64,000 bases of DNA from Gilliamella sp. ESL0441 (GCF_019469185.1 NZ_CP048264.1:248001-312000), one strand, 5' to 3'; shown: positions 25,002-34,746, counted from the first letter of the stretch. Made by a program: numbers and translations. Notes: generated by a model from the sequence alone, not told the origin.

Positions 25002-26105
25002 TTATAAGCGCATTGGCATCACAACATAAATGGCTGACTGATCATTAATGTCTTCAATTTGTACACTTGATGTGGCATCAGTTAAAAGTAGTTGTACGCT
25101 ATCGCACTTCAACGTATTTAATATATCTAATAAATAGGTCACATTAAAGCCAATTTCAAGTTCTGCTGAAGAATATTTTACATCAACCACTTCTTCTGCT
25201 TCTTCTTGTTCTGGGTTATTTGCTGTAATTTTTAATTGGTTATTGTGAACATGAAGCCGGATACCGCGAAATTTTTCATTGGATAAAATGGCGACACGTG
25301 ATAACGAATTTCTAAACTCTTCGCACGAAACTTCTAATGGTTTATCAGGATTACGTGGTAATACTCGTTTGTAATCTGGGAATCTGCCGTCAATCAGTTT
25401 AGAGGTGAAGGTAAAATCGCCAAGATTAACTCGTAAGTTATTATTACCAATTTGGATATTGATAATGTCGTCATTATCACTCACCAATTTTGCCAGTTCA
25501 ATAACGCCTTTTCTTGGTAAAATCACAGAACAGGAAGTTGCAATATTTTGACCAATAGGTTGCGAACAAAGAGCAAGTCGATGTCCATCGGTTGCAACAG
25601 ATTTTAAAAGTCCATCTTCGATTTCGAATAACATACCATTAAGGTAGTATCTTACATCTTGGTTAGCCATCGAAAACTGGACGGCATCAATAAGACGTTT
25701 GATTGTTTTTTGTGGTACAGAAAGTTCGACATCGCTTTGCCAATTTTCTAAGTTAGGAAAATCACTGGCAGGTAGTGTTGATAAGGAAAATTTACTTCGA
25801 CCAGATTGAATCATCAATCGATTATCATCAACAGTTATCGAAATCTGAGCACTATTAGGTAAATTTCGACAAATATCAAGAAACTTTCGGGCAGGTACTG
25901 TGGTTGCACCCGATTCATTTGCTTCCGTTAGCGGGATATGAGCAATCATCTCTATTTCAAGGTCGGTGCCAGTCATGGATAATGTATTATCACTTACTTG
26001 TAATAACAAATTACCTAAAATCGGTAGCGTTGGGCGACTACTTAAAGGTGCACTAACAAGTTGCAATGGTTTAATTAGTTTTTCTCGATCAATAATAAAT
26101 TTCAT
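25002..26105 (-). CDS. dnaN: DNA polymerase III beta sliding clamp
   Basis: The 367-residue ring-forming clamp has three repeated domains. It opens with MKFIIDREKLIKPLQLVSAPLSSRPTLPILGNLL-type sequence and ends with IYVVMPMRL, the C-terminal partner-binding end. The length equals E. coli DnaN (366). It lies 16 bases after dnaA. Confidence 0.99.
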   Translation of the reverse strand: MKFIIDREKLIKPLQLVSAPLSSRPTLPILGNLLLQVSDNTLSMTGTDLEIEMIAHIPLTEANESGATTVPARKFLDICRNLPNSAQISITVDDNRLMIQSGRSKFSLSTLPASDFPNLENWQSDVELSVPQKTIKRLIDAVQFSMANQDVRYYLNGMLFEIEDGLLKSVATDGHRLALCSQPIGQNIATSCSVILPRKGVIELAKLVSDNDDIINIQIGNNNLRVNLGDFTFTSKLIDGRFPDYKRVLPRNPDKPLEVSCEEFRNSLSRVAILSNEKFRGIRLHVHNNQLKITANNPEQEEAEEVVDVKYSSAELEIGFNVTYLLDILNTLKCDSVQLLLTDATSSVQIEDINDQSAIYVVMPMRL

Positions 26106-26121
26106 AATGTTGATTCTTTTA

Positions 26122-27480
26122 TTAAGTTGATAATGTTCGAATTAAATTGGAATAATCCTCTTTAATATCATTGCTTTCTTCTTTTAATTCGGCGATCTTT
26201 CTGCATGCATGCAATACGGTCGTATGATCTCTTCCACCAAAGCCATCACCAATTTCGGGAAGGCTTTTATTTGTTAATTCTTTTGCTAATGCCATAGCGA
26301 CTTGCCGTGGTCTTGCAACAGAACGGGAGCGACGTTTGGAAAGTAGATCCGATACTTTAATTTTATAATACTCTGCAACCGTTTTTTGGATATTATCAAT
26401 AGTAATTAATTTTTCTTGTAAGGCAAGCAAATCTTTTAGCGCATCTTTGACAAAATCAATGGTGATTGCTTTACCTGTGAAATTTGCATTGGCAATTACC
26501 CGATTTAATGCGCCTTCTAGTTCTCGCACATTAGAACGTAATCGTTTAGCAATAAAAAAAGCGACCTCTTCAGGTAATTTTATATTATTTTCTTCGGCTT
26601 TTTTCATCAAAATTGCGACTCGTGTTTCAAGTTCTGGTGGTTCAATCGCAATCGTTAAGCCCCAGCCAAAACGTGATTTTAAGCGATCTTCAACGCCATC
26701 AATTTCTTTTGGATAGCGGTCTGAAGTTAAAATAATTTGTTGGTTACCTTCTAATAATGAATTAAAGGTATGAAAGAATTCTTCTTGTGAACGCTCTTTA
26801 TTGGCAAAGAATTGGATATCATCGATAAGTAATGCATCAACAGAACGATAGTAAATTTTGAACTCTTCTATCGCATTATTTTGCAGTGCCTTTACCATAT
26901 CTTGAACAAATCGTTCAGAATGCATGTAGACCACTTTGGCGTCACTTTTGACTTCCATAATTTGATTGCCAACAGCATGTAATAAATGGGTCTTACCTAA
27001 ACCCGTTGAGCCATATAAAAATAGTGGGTTATAAGCCTTTCCAGGATTTTGAGCAACTTGCTTGGCAGCAGCAACGGCGAGTTGGTTAGATTTACCTTCA
27101 ACAAAACTATTGAAAGTATGTTTATGGTTAATTCCCGAGTGATAGGTATGATTATTATTACTTTCTTTGGTTGTTTTCCATGCTGGCATTACATTTGTTT
27201 TAGGTTGATTACTCTTAGCTTTTTTTTCCATTGACAATGTTGACCCCACTTCAAGGTATAGCTTTAGGGAATCATCATTAAACAGGGTATTGAGTAACTG
27301 AGATATAGTGCTGAGGTATTTATTTTTAACCCAATCTAATACAAATCTGTTTGGCGCATAAATATAGAGTTTATTATCAACCAGTTCCGCTTGCAACGGA
27401 CGAATCCATAAGTTGAATTCCGTTGTAGGAAGTTCTTCTTGTAATTGAGAAAGACATTCTTGCCAAATAGCGGTAGGCAC
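26122..27480 (-). CDS. dnaA: chromosomal replication initiator DnaA
   Basis: The 452-residue initiator has domain I (about 1-80), a short linker, an AAA+ domain with Walker A GSTGLGKT at 157-164 and Walker [10 protein letters not shown], and the C-terminal helix-turn-helix with [14 protein letters not shown], which binds DnaA boxes. Translation starts at GTG, behind AAAGGAG spaced six bases away, a common choice for dnaA. It is first in the dnaA-dnaN-recF-gyrB run. A perfect DnaA box in its own promoter suggests autoregulation. Confidence 0.99.
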   Translation of the reverse strand: MPTAIWQECLSQLQEELPTTEFNLWIRPLQAELVDNKLYIYAPNRFVLDWVKNKYLSTISQLLNTLFNDDSLKLYLEVGSTLSMEKKAKSNQPKTNVMPAWKTTKESNNNHTYHSGINHKHTFNSFVEGKSNQLAVAAAKQVAQNPGKAYNPLFLYGSTGLGKTHLLHAVGNQIMEVKSDAKVVYMHSERFVQDMVKALQNNAIEEFKIYYRSVDALLIDDIQFFANKERSQEEFFHTFNSLLEGNQQIILTSDRYPKEIDGVEDRLKSRFGWGLTIAIEPPELETRVAILMKKAEENNIKLPEEVAFFIAKRLRSNVRELEGALNRVIANANFTGKAITIDFVKDALKDLLALQEKLITIDNIQKTVAEYYKIKVSDLLSKRRSRSVARPRQVAMALAKELTNKSLPEIGDGFGGRDHTTVLHACRKIAELKEESNDIKEDYSNLIRTLST

Positions 27481-27521
27481 AAGTAACTCCTTTAACTTTT
27501 ATTACTAACAGCGAGTCAATA

Positions 27522-27544
27522 ATTATAATCTTTTTTGTGGATAA
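27522..27544 (-). promoter_or_regulatory. dnaA promoter with a consensus DnaA box
   Basis: Read on the minus strand, TTATCCACA (27544-27536) is a perfect DnaA box and lies just upstream of a TATAAT -10 (27527-27522). The -35 17 bases away is poor. A DnaA box inside the promoter fits known autorepression of dnaA. I found only one consensus box in the gap, so it is not by itself an origin. Confidence 0.75.
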
Positions 27545-27596
27545 TTTGTAGATCAAGGTTAATATATAATTTATTTACTAACAAGTTAATGTAGAC

Positions 27597-27627
27597 AAAA
27601 AAACCCGGTCATGCCGGGTTTTTTTAT
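27597..27627 (-). terminator. ompA terminator
   Basis: On the minus strand AAAACCCGGC...CCGGGTTTT forms a GC-rich hairpin (arms about 27602-27608 and 27614-27620) followed by a run of seven T residues. It closes ompA and insulates the dnaA promoter. Confidence 0.88.
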
Positions 27628-27647
27628 TACTACACAAAACGATTAAA

Positions 27648-28751
27648 TTAGTGTGTAGTATCTCTCGTTACTTGAACTTCTTGAAGGTTACGAGCTTTAA
27701 CTTCGATTTGTACACGACGATCCGGCGCTAAACATGCTTTTAAGTCAGCACCACGTCTACTGTTACATTCACTGCCAGTAACTGGTTGAGATTTACCTAC
27801 ACCACGTGCGCTGATGATATCAGACGGAACACCTTTAGAAACTAAGTATCTCATTACAGAATGAGCACGTTGTTCTGAAAGTTTTTGGTTATAGTTTTCT
27901 GAACCGATACGGTCAGTATGACCGATTACTACGATTGCAGTTTGTGTTGGGCTAAGTTTAACTAGATCTTGTAGTAATCTGTCTAACTCTTGACGACCTT
28001 TTTCTTTTAAGTCAGCTTTTGCGTAAGCAAATAATACGTCAGCGTTTAAATCGTAAACTCTTTCTTGAGTTTTGATTTCAACTGGTGCTGGTACAGCTGG
28101 AGAACCTAAACGATAAGTGATACCTAAAGTTAACAAACCAGCATCTGGAGATGCATTAGTTTTAGTATGAATGTGGTTAACATATTGGTATTCTAAACGA
28201 GTAGATAAATCGTCCGCAAAACGGTAATCAAGACCTAGAGCGTAAACTGGTGAAAGATCGGTTTTTGTGCCGCCTTTACCGACAATCTCTTTAGCTTTTC
28301 CACCATTTTTCCATTTAGCGATAGTAACCATACCACCTGCACGAGCATAGACATCTAAGTCATCGGTGATAAATGATAATGGATAGCTTAATTTACCAGT
28401 TAAAGAAACACCTTGTGCAGAAACTTTGCTGTGACCTTCGTCATAAGTTTTACCAGCAGTGTTGCTAGATCTTTTATATTTAGCTGAACCTAACCAGTCA
28501 TAACCTAACTCAAAAGCTAAATAAGGGTTTGCTTGGAAACCTAAGAAAGCACCACCACCGACGTTGCTTCTATCAGTAGTGCTAATGCCGAAATCTTCGC
28601 TAATACGTACTTTTTTGGCATCTAATTTATACATCTCAGTCCAACCCACTCTACCACCAATGTAGAAAGAGTTGTCTTCATATCCTGCATTTGCTGCTGT
28701 AGCTGTTAAGCTTGCTACTGCGATTGCTAAAGCTAATGTTGTTTTTTTCAT
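27648..28751 (-). CDS. ompA: outer membrane protein A
   Basis: The 367-residue protein has a signal peptide (MKKTTLALAIAVASLTATAANA), an eight-strand beta-barrel domain (about 23-215, many alternating aromatic strands) and a Pro/Val hinge (VPAPVEIKTQERVYDL). The C-terminal OmpA domain binds peptidoglycan; the NQKLSEQRAHSVMRYLVSKG motif and a CNSRRGADLKACLAPDRRVQIEV ending are clear. The long upstream gap (28752-28942) may hold the usual ompA leader. Being next to dnaA rather than rpmH is unusual. Confidence 0.97.
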   Translation of the reverse strand: MKKTTLALAIAVASLTATAANAGYEDNSFYIGGRVGWTEMYKLDAKKVRISEDFGISTTDRSNVGGGAFLGFQANPYLAFELGYDWLGSAKYKRSSNTAGKTYDEGHSKVSAQGVSLTGKLSYPLSFITDDLDVYARAGGMVTIAKWKNGGKAKEIVGKGGTKTDLSPVYALGLDYRFADDLSTRLEYQYVNHIHTKTNASPDAGLLTLGITYRLGSPAVPAPVEIKTQERVYDLNADVLFAYAKADLKEKGRQELDRLLQDLVKLSPTQTAIVVIGHTDRIGSENYNQKLSEQRAHSVMRYLVSKGVPSDIISARGVGKSQPVTGSECNSRRGADLKACLAPDRRVQIEVKARNLQEVQVTRDTTH

Positions 28752-28942
28752 TTTATTGCCTCAACTTGAATGTTGTTATAGACGTTGTTTACATTCCTTT
28801 TATTCAAATTTTACTTTGAGTAAAGGATTGATTACTTATTGTTTTTAATTATGGTACACATAACTTATTGTCGATTATAGCACATATTATATGCAAAGCT
28901 ATAAATAATGACACTTTATGTAAAAAAAATTTACACAATATT

Positions 28943-29851
28943 TTAAGCTATTTTCTTAAGGACTGTGTAAAAATCATTGATAGTTGTTGATAATAAGTTA
29001 GCCATAATAATAAAATCGGCTTCCAATCGTTTATCAAATTCATCAGAACCAATATCTTCGTTTTCGTCCAAGATAGTTGAATCAAATTTTATTCGTTTAA
29101 GTGTTAAGTCACTATTTACAATAAAATTTACTCCACGTTCATCGATAATTTTAATTTTTGTTATCCATTTGCCTGAATCAAAATGTATTAGCATTTCATC
29201 GCTGGTGATATCTTGGTTTTTGCAGCTAATAATCCCGTTTCCTTCAAGTGGATCTTTTAATTCGGCTTGATCACCTAATATAAAAGGTGCGAAGTTAAGT
29301 TTTTCTTTAACCCAGGTTGTCATGATTTGCTCAAGCGGTTTTTCAATGGATAGTGGCGTTAATGCAAGAGCTCCCATTTCTTTACGTAAGATAGCTAAAA
29401 TATCTTCTGCTTGTTTAAAGCTACTAGTATCAATAATGATACGTTTATTGACAGTATCTATCCATAACCAAAAATGATTGTATTTACTAAAAGCTCTGGG
29501 CATAAGATCAATCATGACCTCGTCTTTTAATGTCGCCTTTTCATTTTTAGTCAACCTTCTGCTTAAGGCTTGTTCCTGTTTGTCAATTTTTTCTAACAAA
29601 GCTTGTTTAATAACAGGGGACGGTAATATTTTTGTTTCTTTTTTTAAACGTAATAAAAAATGCCCTTGCATATCAATGATAAAATCGTTTTGATTATTGT
29701 CATTATAGGGTGATACCCAACCCATTTTTATGGTATCTAAATTACCGCAAGGCGTAAAAGGGATTGATTTAATCGCTTTTTCAATTGTATCTTTATTAAG
29801 TAAGGTGTCATTATTAAGTTGATAAATAATGGCATTTTTGAACCAAAGCAT
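28943..29851 (-). CDS. rdgC: recombination-associated protein RdgC
   Basis: The 302-residue ring-shaped DNA-binding protein matches E. coli RdgC throughout: it begins MLWFKNAIIYQLN, then has PFTPCGNLDTIKMGWV, KILPSPVIKQAL and a C-terminal RLEADFIIMANLLS. RdgC binds duplex DNA without sequence preference and limits RecA action. The length equals E. coli RdgC (303). Transcribed alone between ompA and the outer membrane gene. Confidence 0.96.
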   Translation of the reverse strand: MLWFKNAIIYQLNNDTLLNKDTIEKAIKSIPFTPCGNLDTIKMGWVSPYNDNNQNDFIIDMQGHFLLRLKKETKILPSPVIKQALLEKIDKQEQALSRRLTKNEKATLKDEVMIDLMPRAFSKYNHFWLWIDTVNKRIIIDTSSFKQAEDILAILRKEMGALALTPLSIEKPLEQIMTTWVKEKLNFAPFILGDQAELKDPLEGNGIISCKNQDITSDEMLIHFDSGKWITKIKIIDERGVNFIVNSDLTLKRIKFDSTILDENEDIGSDEFDKRLEADFIIMANLLSTTINDFYTVLKKIA

Positions 29852-29963
29852 ATATTAGATTTCCTGAATTACTTTATGATATTTAAACGTAATAGGTTTT
29901 TATTACATACAAACTATCAAAAAAGTTATTATATTGAGTAGATATAAATTATGTTAATTCTCA

Positions 29964-30713
29964 TTAAAATTTATATGAAACACCCATATAAATTGAGGTT
30001 ATTGTACTATTACTAACCATTGTGCTATCAGCTGCATCACCTGTTAATTTATCAATGTGAACTCCACCAAATGTAGCAATATGATCGGTAAATGCATATT
30101 GTGCACCTATTTCTAAATATGGAGTAAATGAATCATCAGCATTGAAATATCTTAATCCAGAGCGAGAAGATTCTTTATGTGAGATACCATAATAGTAATC
30201 GTTATGTTTATTGTTAGCCCAATTAATACCAATAGTTGGAACAATAATTAAATTACCCTGCACAATAGGTAAACTGTAATCAGCGTTCACTAATAAACTA
30301 TTACTTTCATTTAGCACATCTGTACCAATACTACTCGAAAAACTTCCCCAATTAGTATCAATAGAGTATTCAATTTCAGCTAATAATGTTGAATGACGGC
30401 TATCGAGTCGTTTTAATTGGTGATTATTTGAGTCGTGTGGTTTAAATTCGTTAGATAGGTAACGAGCACCAATAGACAAACTTTGATTATCATGGTTATA
30501 CGCATAAAAACCTGCCGATAAATCATCGATAAAAAATGAACCATTATCAAAATCAATATGAGGTATTGGGTAATAATTAGCGCTATAACTTTTATAAGGA
30601 GAGTTTGACCAACCAGCTCCGATACCCAGTGACGTAGGATCAGATAAGGCACTATTGCTATATCCTAAAGCAGAAATTATAAGTATCGAAATTAAACCAT
30701 ACATCTTTTTCAT
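29964..30713 (-). CDS. MipA/OmpV-family outer membrane protein
   Basis: The 249-residue protein has a signal peptide ending near SNSALS and a body of amphipathic beta strands finishing in a C-terminal aromatic residue (MGVSYKF), as required for BAM-dependent insertion. The start LGIGAGWSNSPYKSYSANYYPIPHI-type pattern and length match MipA/OmpV proteins, which include the MltA-interacting scaffold MipA. Which member it is cannot be told. It is a single gene with its promoter shared divergently with the aminotransferase operon. Confidence 0.82.
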   Translation of the reverse strand: MKKMYGLISILIISALGYSNSALSDPTSLGIGAGWSNSPYKSYSANYYPIPHIDFDNGSFFIDDLSAGFYAYNHDNQSLSIGARYLSNEFKPHDSNNHQLKRLDSRHSTLLAEIEYSIDTNWGSFSSSIGTDVLNESNSLLVNADYSLPIVQGNLIIVPTIGINWANNKHNDYYYGISHKESSRSGLRYFNADDSFTPYLEIGAQYAFTDHIATFGGVHIDKLTGDAADSTMVSNSTITSIYMGVSYKF

Positions 30714-30883
30714 TTCTTGATGTCCATTTAGTAATTATGTCATCAGTTGACTAAATATTATTATTTCATTAAACAGAGCTATTGTCACACAATCTATACA
30801 TTAATTGTACATTGTAACAAACAATTTTCTAGAATAATAATGCCATATTTTATCGTGTTTGAATATGGATTAGTGAGATAATT

Positions 30884-32293
30884 ATGAGTAAACCAACTTT
30901 AGAAATGATTAATAGTCGTCCTGACGATGCAACATTATTAGCTGATGAAGCTAAATATTGCTCATTTGGTGATACTGTTCATTATGTTGAACCACCGAAG
31001 ATTTTTGATGGTTGCGAAGGTAGCTACATGTATGATAAAGAAGGTAAAGCTTTCCTTGATTTACAAATGTGGTATTCAGCATGTAATTTTGGCTATGCCA
31101 ATGAGCGATTAAACAACGTACTCAAAAAGCAAATTGATACTTTACCACAATGTGCTAGCCAATATTTGCATCCAACCAAAATTGAATTAGCTAAAACCAT
31201 TGCACAAGGTATGGAACAGCGTTTTGGTTACCAAGGACGAGTTCATTTTAACGTTGGTGGATCACAATGTATTGAAGATTCTTTAAAAGTAGTACGTAAT
31301 GCTACTGGTGGTAAGTCATTAATGTTTGCGTTCCAAGGTGGTTATCATGGTCGTACACTTGGCGCATCTTCAATTACTTCTAGTTATCGTTATCGTCGTC
31401 GTTATGGTCATTTCGGTGATCGTGCTATGTTTGTTCCTTTTCCATATCCGTTCCGTCGTCCAAAAGGCATGACCGCAGAGGAGTATGGTGAACACTTAGT
31501 TGCTGAGTTTGCACGTCTATTTGAAACTGAATACCACGGTGTATGGGATCCAAAAGTAGGACAAGCAGAATATGCTGCATTTTATGCAGAACCATTACAA
31601 GCAACGGGTGGTTATATTGTTCCACCTCGTAACTACTTTAAAGGTTTGAAAAAAGTATTAGATCAATATGGAATTTTATTGGTTGTTGATGAAATCCAAA
31701 TGGGCTTTTATCGTACTGGTAAACTTTGGTCAATTGAGCATTTTGATGTTAAACCTGATGTGGTTGTTTTTGCCAAAGCGTTAACCAATGGTCTTAATCC
31801 ACTAGGTGGTTTATGGGCACGTGAAGAGTTGATTAATCCTGAGGTGTTCCCTGTCGGCTCAACGCATTCAACGTTTGCTTCTAATCCATTAGGTACAGCA
31901 GTTGGTCTTGAAGTGTTAAAAATGACGTCAGAAACTGATTACGAAACCATGGTTATGGAAAGCGGTGCTTACTTCCTTGAAGGTTTAAAAACACTTGAGA
32001 AGAAACATAAAGAGATTGGTGAAGTTGATGGTTTAGGTCTTGCGCTTCGTGCCGAAATCTGTACCGAAGATGGTTTTACCGCTAACAAAGCGTTAGTAGA
32101 TAAAATGGTGGATATCGGTATGTCAGGTGATCTTGATTGGAAAGGTAATAAAATGGGCTTGGTGCTTGATATCGGTGGTTATTATAAAAACGTGATCACT
32201 TTTGCTCCATCGCTACATATTACTCGTCAAGAGATTGATCAAGGTATCGAACTACTTGATCAGTTAATTACCCGAGCGAAAAAAGAACTTTAA
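30884..32293 (+). CDS. class III PLP-dependent aminotransferase, unknown substrate
   Basis: The 469-residue fold-type I aminotransferase has GSQCIEDSLKVVRNATGG, the PLP-ring Asp269 in VVDEIQMGFYRTG and the Schiff-base Lys298 in FAKALTNGLNPLGG. An insertion (about 171-230) containing RRRYGHFGDRAMFVPFPYPF sets it apart from ornithine and GABA aminotransferases I know. The substrate is probably a diamine, omega-amino acid or basic amino acid, by family. It is the first gene of an operon with a FemAB-like transferase and an arginase-fold protein. Confidence 0.85.
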   Translation: MSKPTLEMINSRPDDATLLADEAKYCSFGDTVHYVEPPKIFDGCEGSYMYDKEGKAFLDLQMWYSACNFGYANERLNNVLKKQIDTLPQCASQYLHPTKIELAKTIAQGMEQRFGYQGRVHFNVGGSQCIEDSLKVVRNATGGKSLMFAFQGGYHGRTLGASSITSSYRYRRRYGHFGDRAMFVPFPYPFRRPKGMTAEEYGEHLVAEFARLFETEYHGVWDPKVGQAEYAAFYAEPLQATGGYIVPPRNYFKGLKKVLDQYGILLVVDEIQMGFYRTGKLWSIEHFDVKPDVVVFAKALTNGLNPLGGLWAREELINPEVFPVGSTHSTFASNPLGTAVGLEVLKMTSETDYETMVMESGAYFLEGLKTLEKKHKEIGEVDGLGLALRAEICTEDGFTANKALVDKMVDIGMSGDLDWKGNKMGLVLDIGGYYKNVITFAPSLHITRQEIDQGIELLDQLITRAKKEL

Positions 32294-32311
32294 TTGTTAA
32301 TTTCTAACCTT

Positions 32312-32333
32312 CCCGTCAACTCATGTTGGCGGG
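32312..32333 (+). other. intercistronic stem-loop between aminotransferase and acyltransferase genes
   Basis: CCCGTCAAC (32312-32320) pairs with GTTGGCGGG (32325-32333), with one T-G wobble, around a TCAT loop. There is no T run after it, so it is more likely a processing/stability element or a leaky terminator that lowers downstream expression. The upstream in-frame ATG (32323) lies inside the loop. Confidence 0.7.
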
Positions 32334-32340
32334 ACTGCAC

Positions 32341-33417
32341 ATGATAGCCAATCGTTTAAATATATTTATGAAATACATCAATCAGCTAGAACCAAATGAA
32401 TTAGTCGACAATTTTTTGACTTATCCACCGCAAGATTTTATGGCGTGGCTGAGTGAAAATGGTGTGCCTGCTTTTGCTGCAAAGTTTGATTTATTAACTA
32501 CTGCTGATGATGATTTTAAGCATAAGATCCAAAAACTCCCTTTTTTTAAAAAATGGCGACATTGGTTACAGCCGAAAACTTGTTTTATAGGAACAACCGT
32601 TTCTGAATATGCTCTATTGACCGATCAGGTAGAAGCAGAACAGTTAGCGGATAACATTAAAACCGCATATACAAAAAAGTATCCTTTTGTTATTGTCAAA
32701 GATTTGCCTTTATCCTCGCCTTTACTTAGCGAACAAGACAATCATTATTCGAACCAGCTTATTTCGGCATTAAAAACAAGAGGATTTATTGAAGTTGAAG
32801 GACAAGCATTAGCTTGGTTACCGATTGATTTTAGTGATTTAAATGATGTGTTTTCACGATTTTCGTCCAGCCGTCGTAAGAATTTTAGACGTAAATTAAA
32901 AGCTCGCGAAAAATTAGAGATTAAGGTTTTGCATAGTGGTGATGAGTGCTTTTTTGATGATGAGGTGTTAGATCATTATTACCAACTTTACCTCAATGTG
33001 TATCAACAGAGTGAGGTTCATTTTGATTTACTGACCAAACCGTTTTTTATTCAATTGCTGCAAAGTAAATCTATCCAAGCACGCATTTTTACCTATTATC
33101 ACGATAATGAACTAATTGGCTACAATATCTGCTTTGTCGTAAATAATATGTTGGTCGATAAATATATTGGCTTGGTTTATCCTCAAGCTCGTGACTTTAA
33201 TCTTTATTTTGTTAGTTGGTTTTTCAATCTGGAGTATGCCATTGAGCAAGGATTTAGTCACTATATTGCGGGTTGGACAGATCCTGAGGTTAAACGATCG
33301 TTAGGTGCGCAATTTACTTTAACCAAACATTTGGTTTACATCCGTAACCCATTATTAAGATTTATTTTAAGCAAATTGATTGGTCATTTTGAAAGTGACA
33401 AGGAGAAAGTAGCATGA
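32341..33417 (+). CDS. FemAB/GNAT-like acyl- or aminoacyltransferase, uncharacterised
   Basis: The product is about 358 residues. The C-terminal half has the FemAB-like/GNAT layout: SSSRRKNFRRKLKAREKL, then VLDHYYQLYLNVYQQSEVHF and ARIFTYYHDNELIGYNICFVVNNMLVDKYIGL, ending in YIAGWTDPEVKRSLGAQ. Such proteins transfer acyl or aminoacyl groups to amines. The N-terminal part is unassigned. The start is uncertain: ATGs at 32323, 32341 and 32368 are in frame. I use 32341 because a GGCGGGA precedes it. It overlaps the arginase-like gene by four bases (ATGA). Confidence 0.75.
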   Translation: MIANRLNIFMKYINQLEPNELVDNFLTYPPQDFMAWLSENGVPAFAAKFDLLTTADDDFKHKIQKLPFFKKWRHWLQPKTCFIGTTVSEYALLTDQVEAEQLADNIKTAYTKKYPFVIVKDLPLSSPLLSEQDNHYSNQLISALKTRGFIEVEGQALAWLPIDFSDLNDVFSRFSSSRRKNFRRKLKAREKLEIKVLHSGDECFFDDEVLDHYYQLYLNVYQQSEVHFDLLTKPFFIQLLQSKSIQARIFTYYHDNELIGYNICFVVNNMLVDKYIGLVYPQARDFNLYFVSWFFNLEYAIEQGFSHYIAGWTDPEVKRSLGAQFTLTKHLVYIRNPLLRFILSKLIGHFESDKEKVA

Positions 33418-34286
33418 CATATCCTATTATACTCAATTTCGATCAGAGTGTAGGCGAGATTAATAATGCTAAAATAATTGATGTAACTCAGTGGCAAGAT
33501 ACGATTCGCTTTGGTTGCTCTGAAAAAAAATTCTGCCAATTTAAAGCTGAATTACAGCAATCCTTACCTGAACATTTTGGTACAGTCTTTATGGGAAGTG
33601 GTGATTATCACCATATTTCATTGCTGCTTATTGAACGGTTGGCTAAACACTATTCCGCCGATAATCCAATCCAAGTAATTGTGTTTGATAATCATCCTGA
33701 TAATATGCGCTATTTATTTGGTATTCATTGTGGTTCATGGGTTAGCTATGTGGCAAGTTTACCTTTTGTCAGTCATGTTCATGTGTTAGGTATCACATCT
33801 CATGATATTGGACTTTCCCATTTTTGGGAAAATAGATGGAAACCCCTTTTTCAGAAAAAACTGACGTATTGGAGTTTGGATGTCAATGTATCGTGGGCAA
33901 AAAAAATAGGTTTGGGGCAAGCTTTTCGCCATTTTTCTACGCCAGATGATCTGATTGCTAGTTTCTTATCCGAACAATACCATAGCGCCGAACCTGTGTA
34001 TTTATCGATAGATAAAGATGTATTAAGTGAAAAGGTCATTCACACTAATTGGGATCAAGGTCAATTACAAACTTATCATCTGCTTGATACCATTACTTCG
34101 TTAAAGCAACGTATTGTGGCAAGTGATATCACTGGTGAATTGTCAATATGGCAACCCTCTAATTGGTTCAAACGGTTGCTGAGTTCATTAGATAAACAAC
34201 CCACTATTGAGGCAGATAACTTACACAATTGGCAACAAGCACAACATCAGCTTAATTTAACATTATTAAAAGCTTTATCAGTATAA
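33414..34286 (+). CDS. arginase/ureohydrolase-fold protein, unknown substrate
   Basis: The 290-residue protein keeps all the metal-ligand positions of the ureohydrolase fold. These are a His in GSGDYHH (61-67), Asp92/His94/Asp96 in DNHPD (the DAHxD motif), and Asp200/Asp202 in SIDKD (the SxDxD motif). The rest of the sequence is divergent from arginase, agmatinase and formimidoylglutamase, and the GGDHS motif is altered. It probably binds two Mn2+ ions and hydrolyses an amidino or similar C-N bond. It is translationally coupled (ATGA) to the FemAB-like gene. Confidence 0.8.
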   Translation: MTYPIILNFDQSVGEINNAKIIDVTQWQDTIRFGCSEKKFCQFKAELQQSLPEHFGTVFMGSGDYHHISLLLIERLAKHYSADNPIQVIVFDNHPDNMRYLFGIHCGSWVSYVASLPFVSHVHVLGITSHDIGLSHFWENRWKPLFQKKLTYWSLDVNVSWAKKIGLGQAFRHFSTPDDLIASFLSEQYHSAEPVYLSIDKDVLSEKVIHTNWDQGQLQTYHLLDTITSLKQRIVASDITGELSIWQPSNWFKRLLSSLDKQPTIEADNLHNWQQAQHQLNLTLLKALSV

Positions 34287-34301
34287 TGACAAGGTTAGAA
34301 G

Positions 34302-34333
34302 CTGTAGCTGATTATTTAAGAAATCAACTACAG
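34302..34333 (+). terminator. hairpin between the two convergent operons
   Basis: CTGTAGCTGATT (34302-34313) pairs with AATCAACTACAG (34322-34333) with a single mismatch. It lies 16 bases after one operon and 14 before the other. No strong T run is present, so a bidirectional terminator is likely but not certain. Confidence 0.6.
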
Positions 34334-34346
34334 TTTGAATTAACTT

Positions 34347-34745
34347 TTATTGATGATTATCAGCGTTTTGCTTAGCCAATTGGCTTTCCGCTAAAGCTAA
34401 AAACAAGATACCTGATACAATAAGAATGGTGCCAATTAACTTATATAATGTAATTGGTTCATGAAACAGCCATATCGAAGCTATCATGACCGTGACAACT
34501 TCAAAGTGAGAGGCAGCAAAAGCTGGCCCAACAGGGGCTTTTTTTAATAAAGTCATCCAAGTAAAAAAAGTTAAAATATAACCAGCGATAGAGATGTATA
34601 TCCATGGATTAGTAAATACCCTGACTAACCAATCAACACTCATTGCTAGTGGTTCGGCATGGATGGCAGTTAATTTAAAGCTACATTGTGCAATAGTATC
34701 GAAAAAAAGTAATACCGTAAAACCGATTAAATAGAATCTAGCCAT
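34347..34745 (-). CDS. SMR-like small membrane transporter subunit (pair member 2)
   Basis: The 132-residue protein has four hydrophobic helices with SMR/EamA character. Helix 1 contains FFDTIAQCSFK, aligning with LAEVIGTTLMK of EmrE so that the essential Glu14 is replaced by Asp. It begins one base after the stop of its paralogue, the arrangement of obligate heterodimeric SMR pumps such as MdtIJ, which exports spermidine. The C-terminus is polar. The substrate is unknown but could be the product of this locus. Confidence 0.8.
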   Translation of the reverse strand: MARFYLIGFTVLLFFDTIAQCSFKLTAIHAEPLAMSVDWLVRVFTNPWIYISIAGYILTFFTWMTLLKKAPVGPAFAASHFEVVTVMIASIWLFHEPITLYKLIGTILIVSGILFLALAESQLAKQNADNHQ

Positions 34746-34746
34746 A

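Noticed and set aside
27481..27647. Possible replication origin upstream of dnaA
   Set aside because: Only one consensus DnaA box and no clear 13-mer repeat cluster were found. Gammaproteobacterial origins usually lie by mnmG, which is not in this window.
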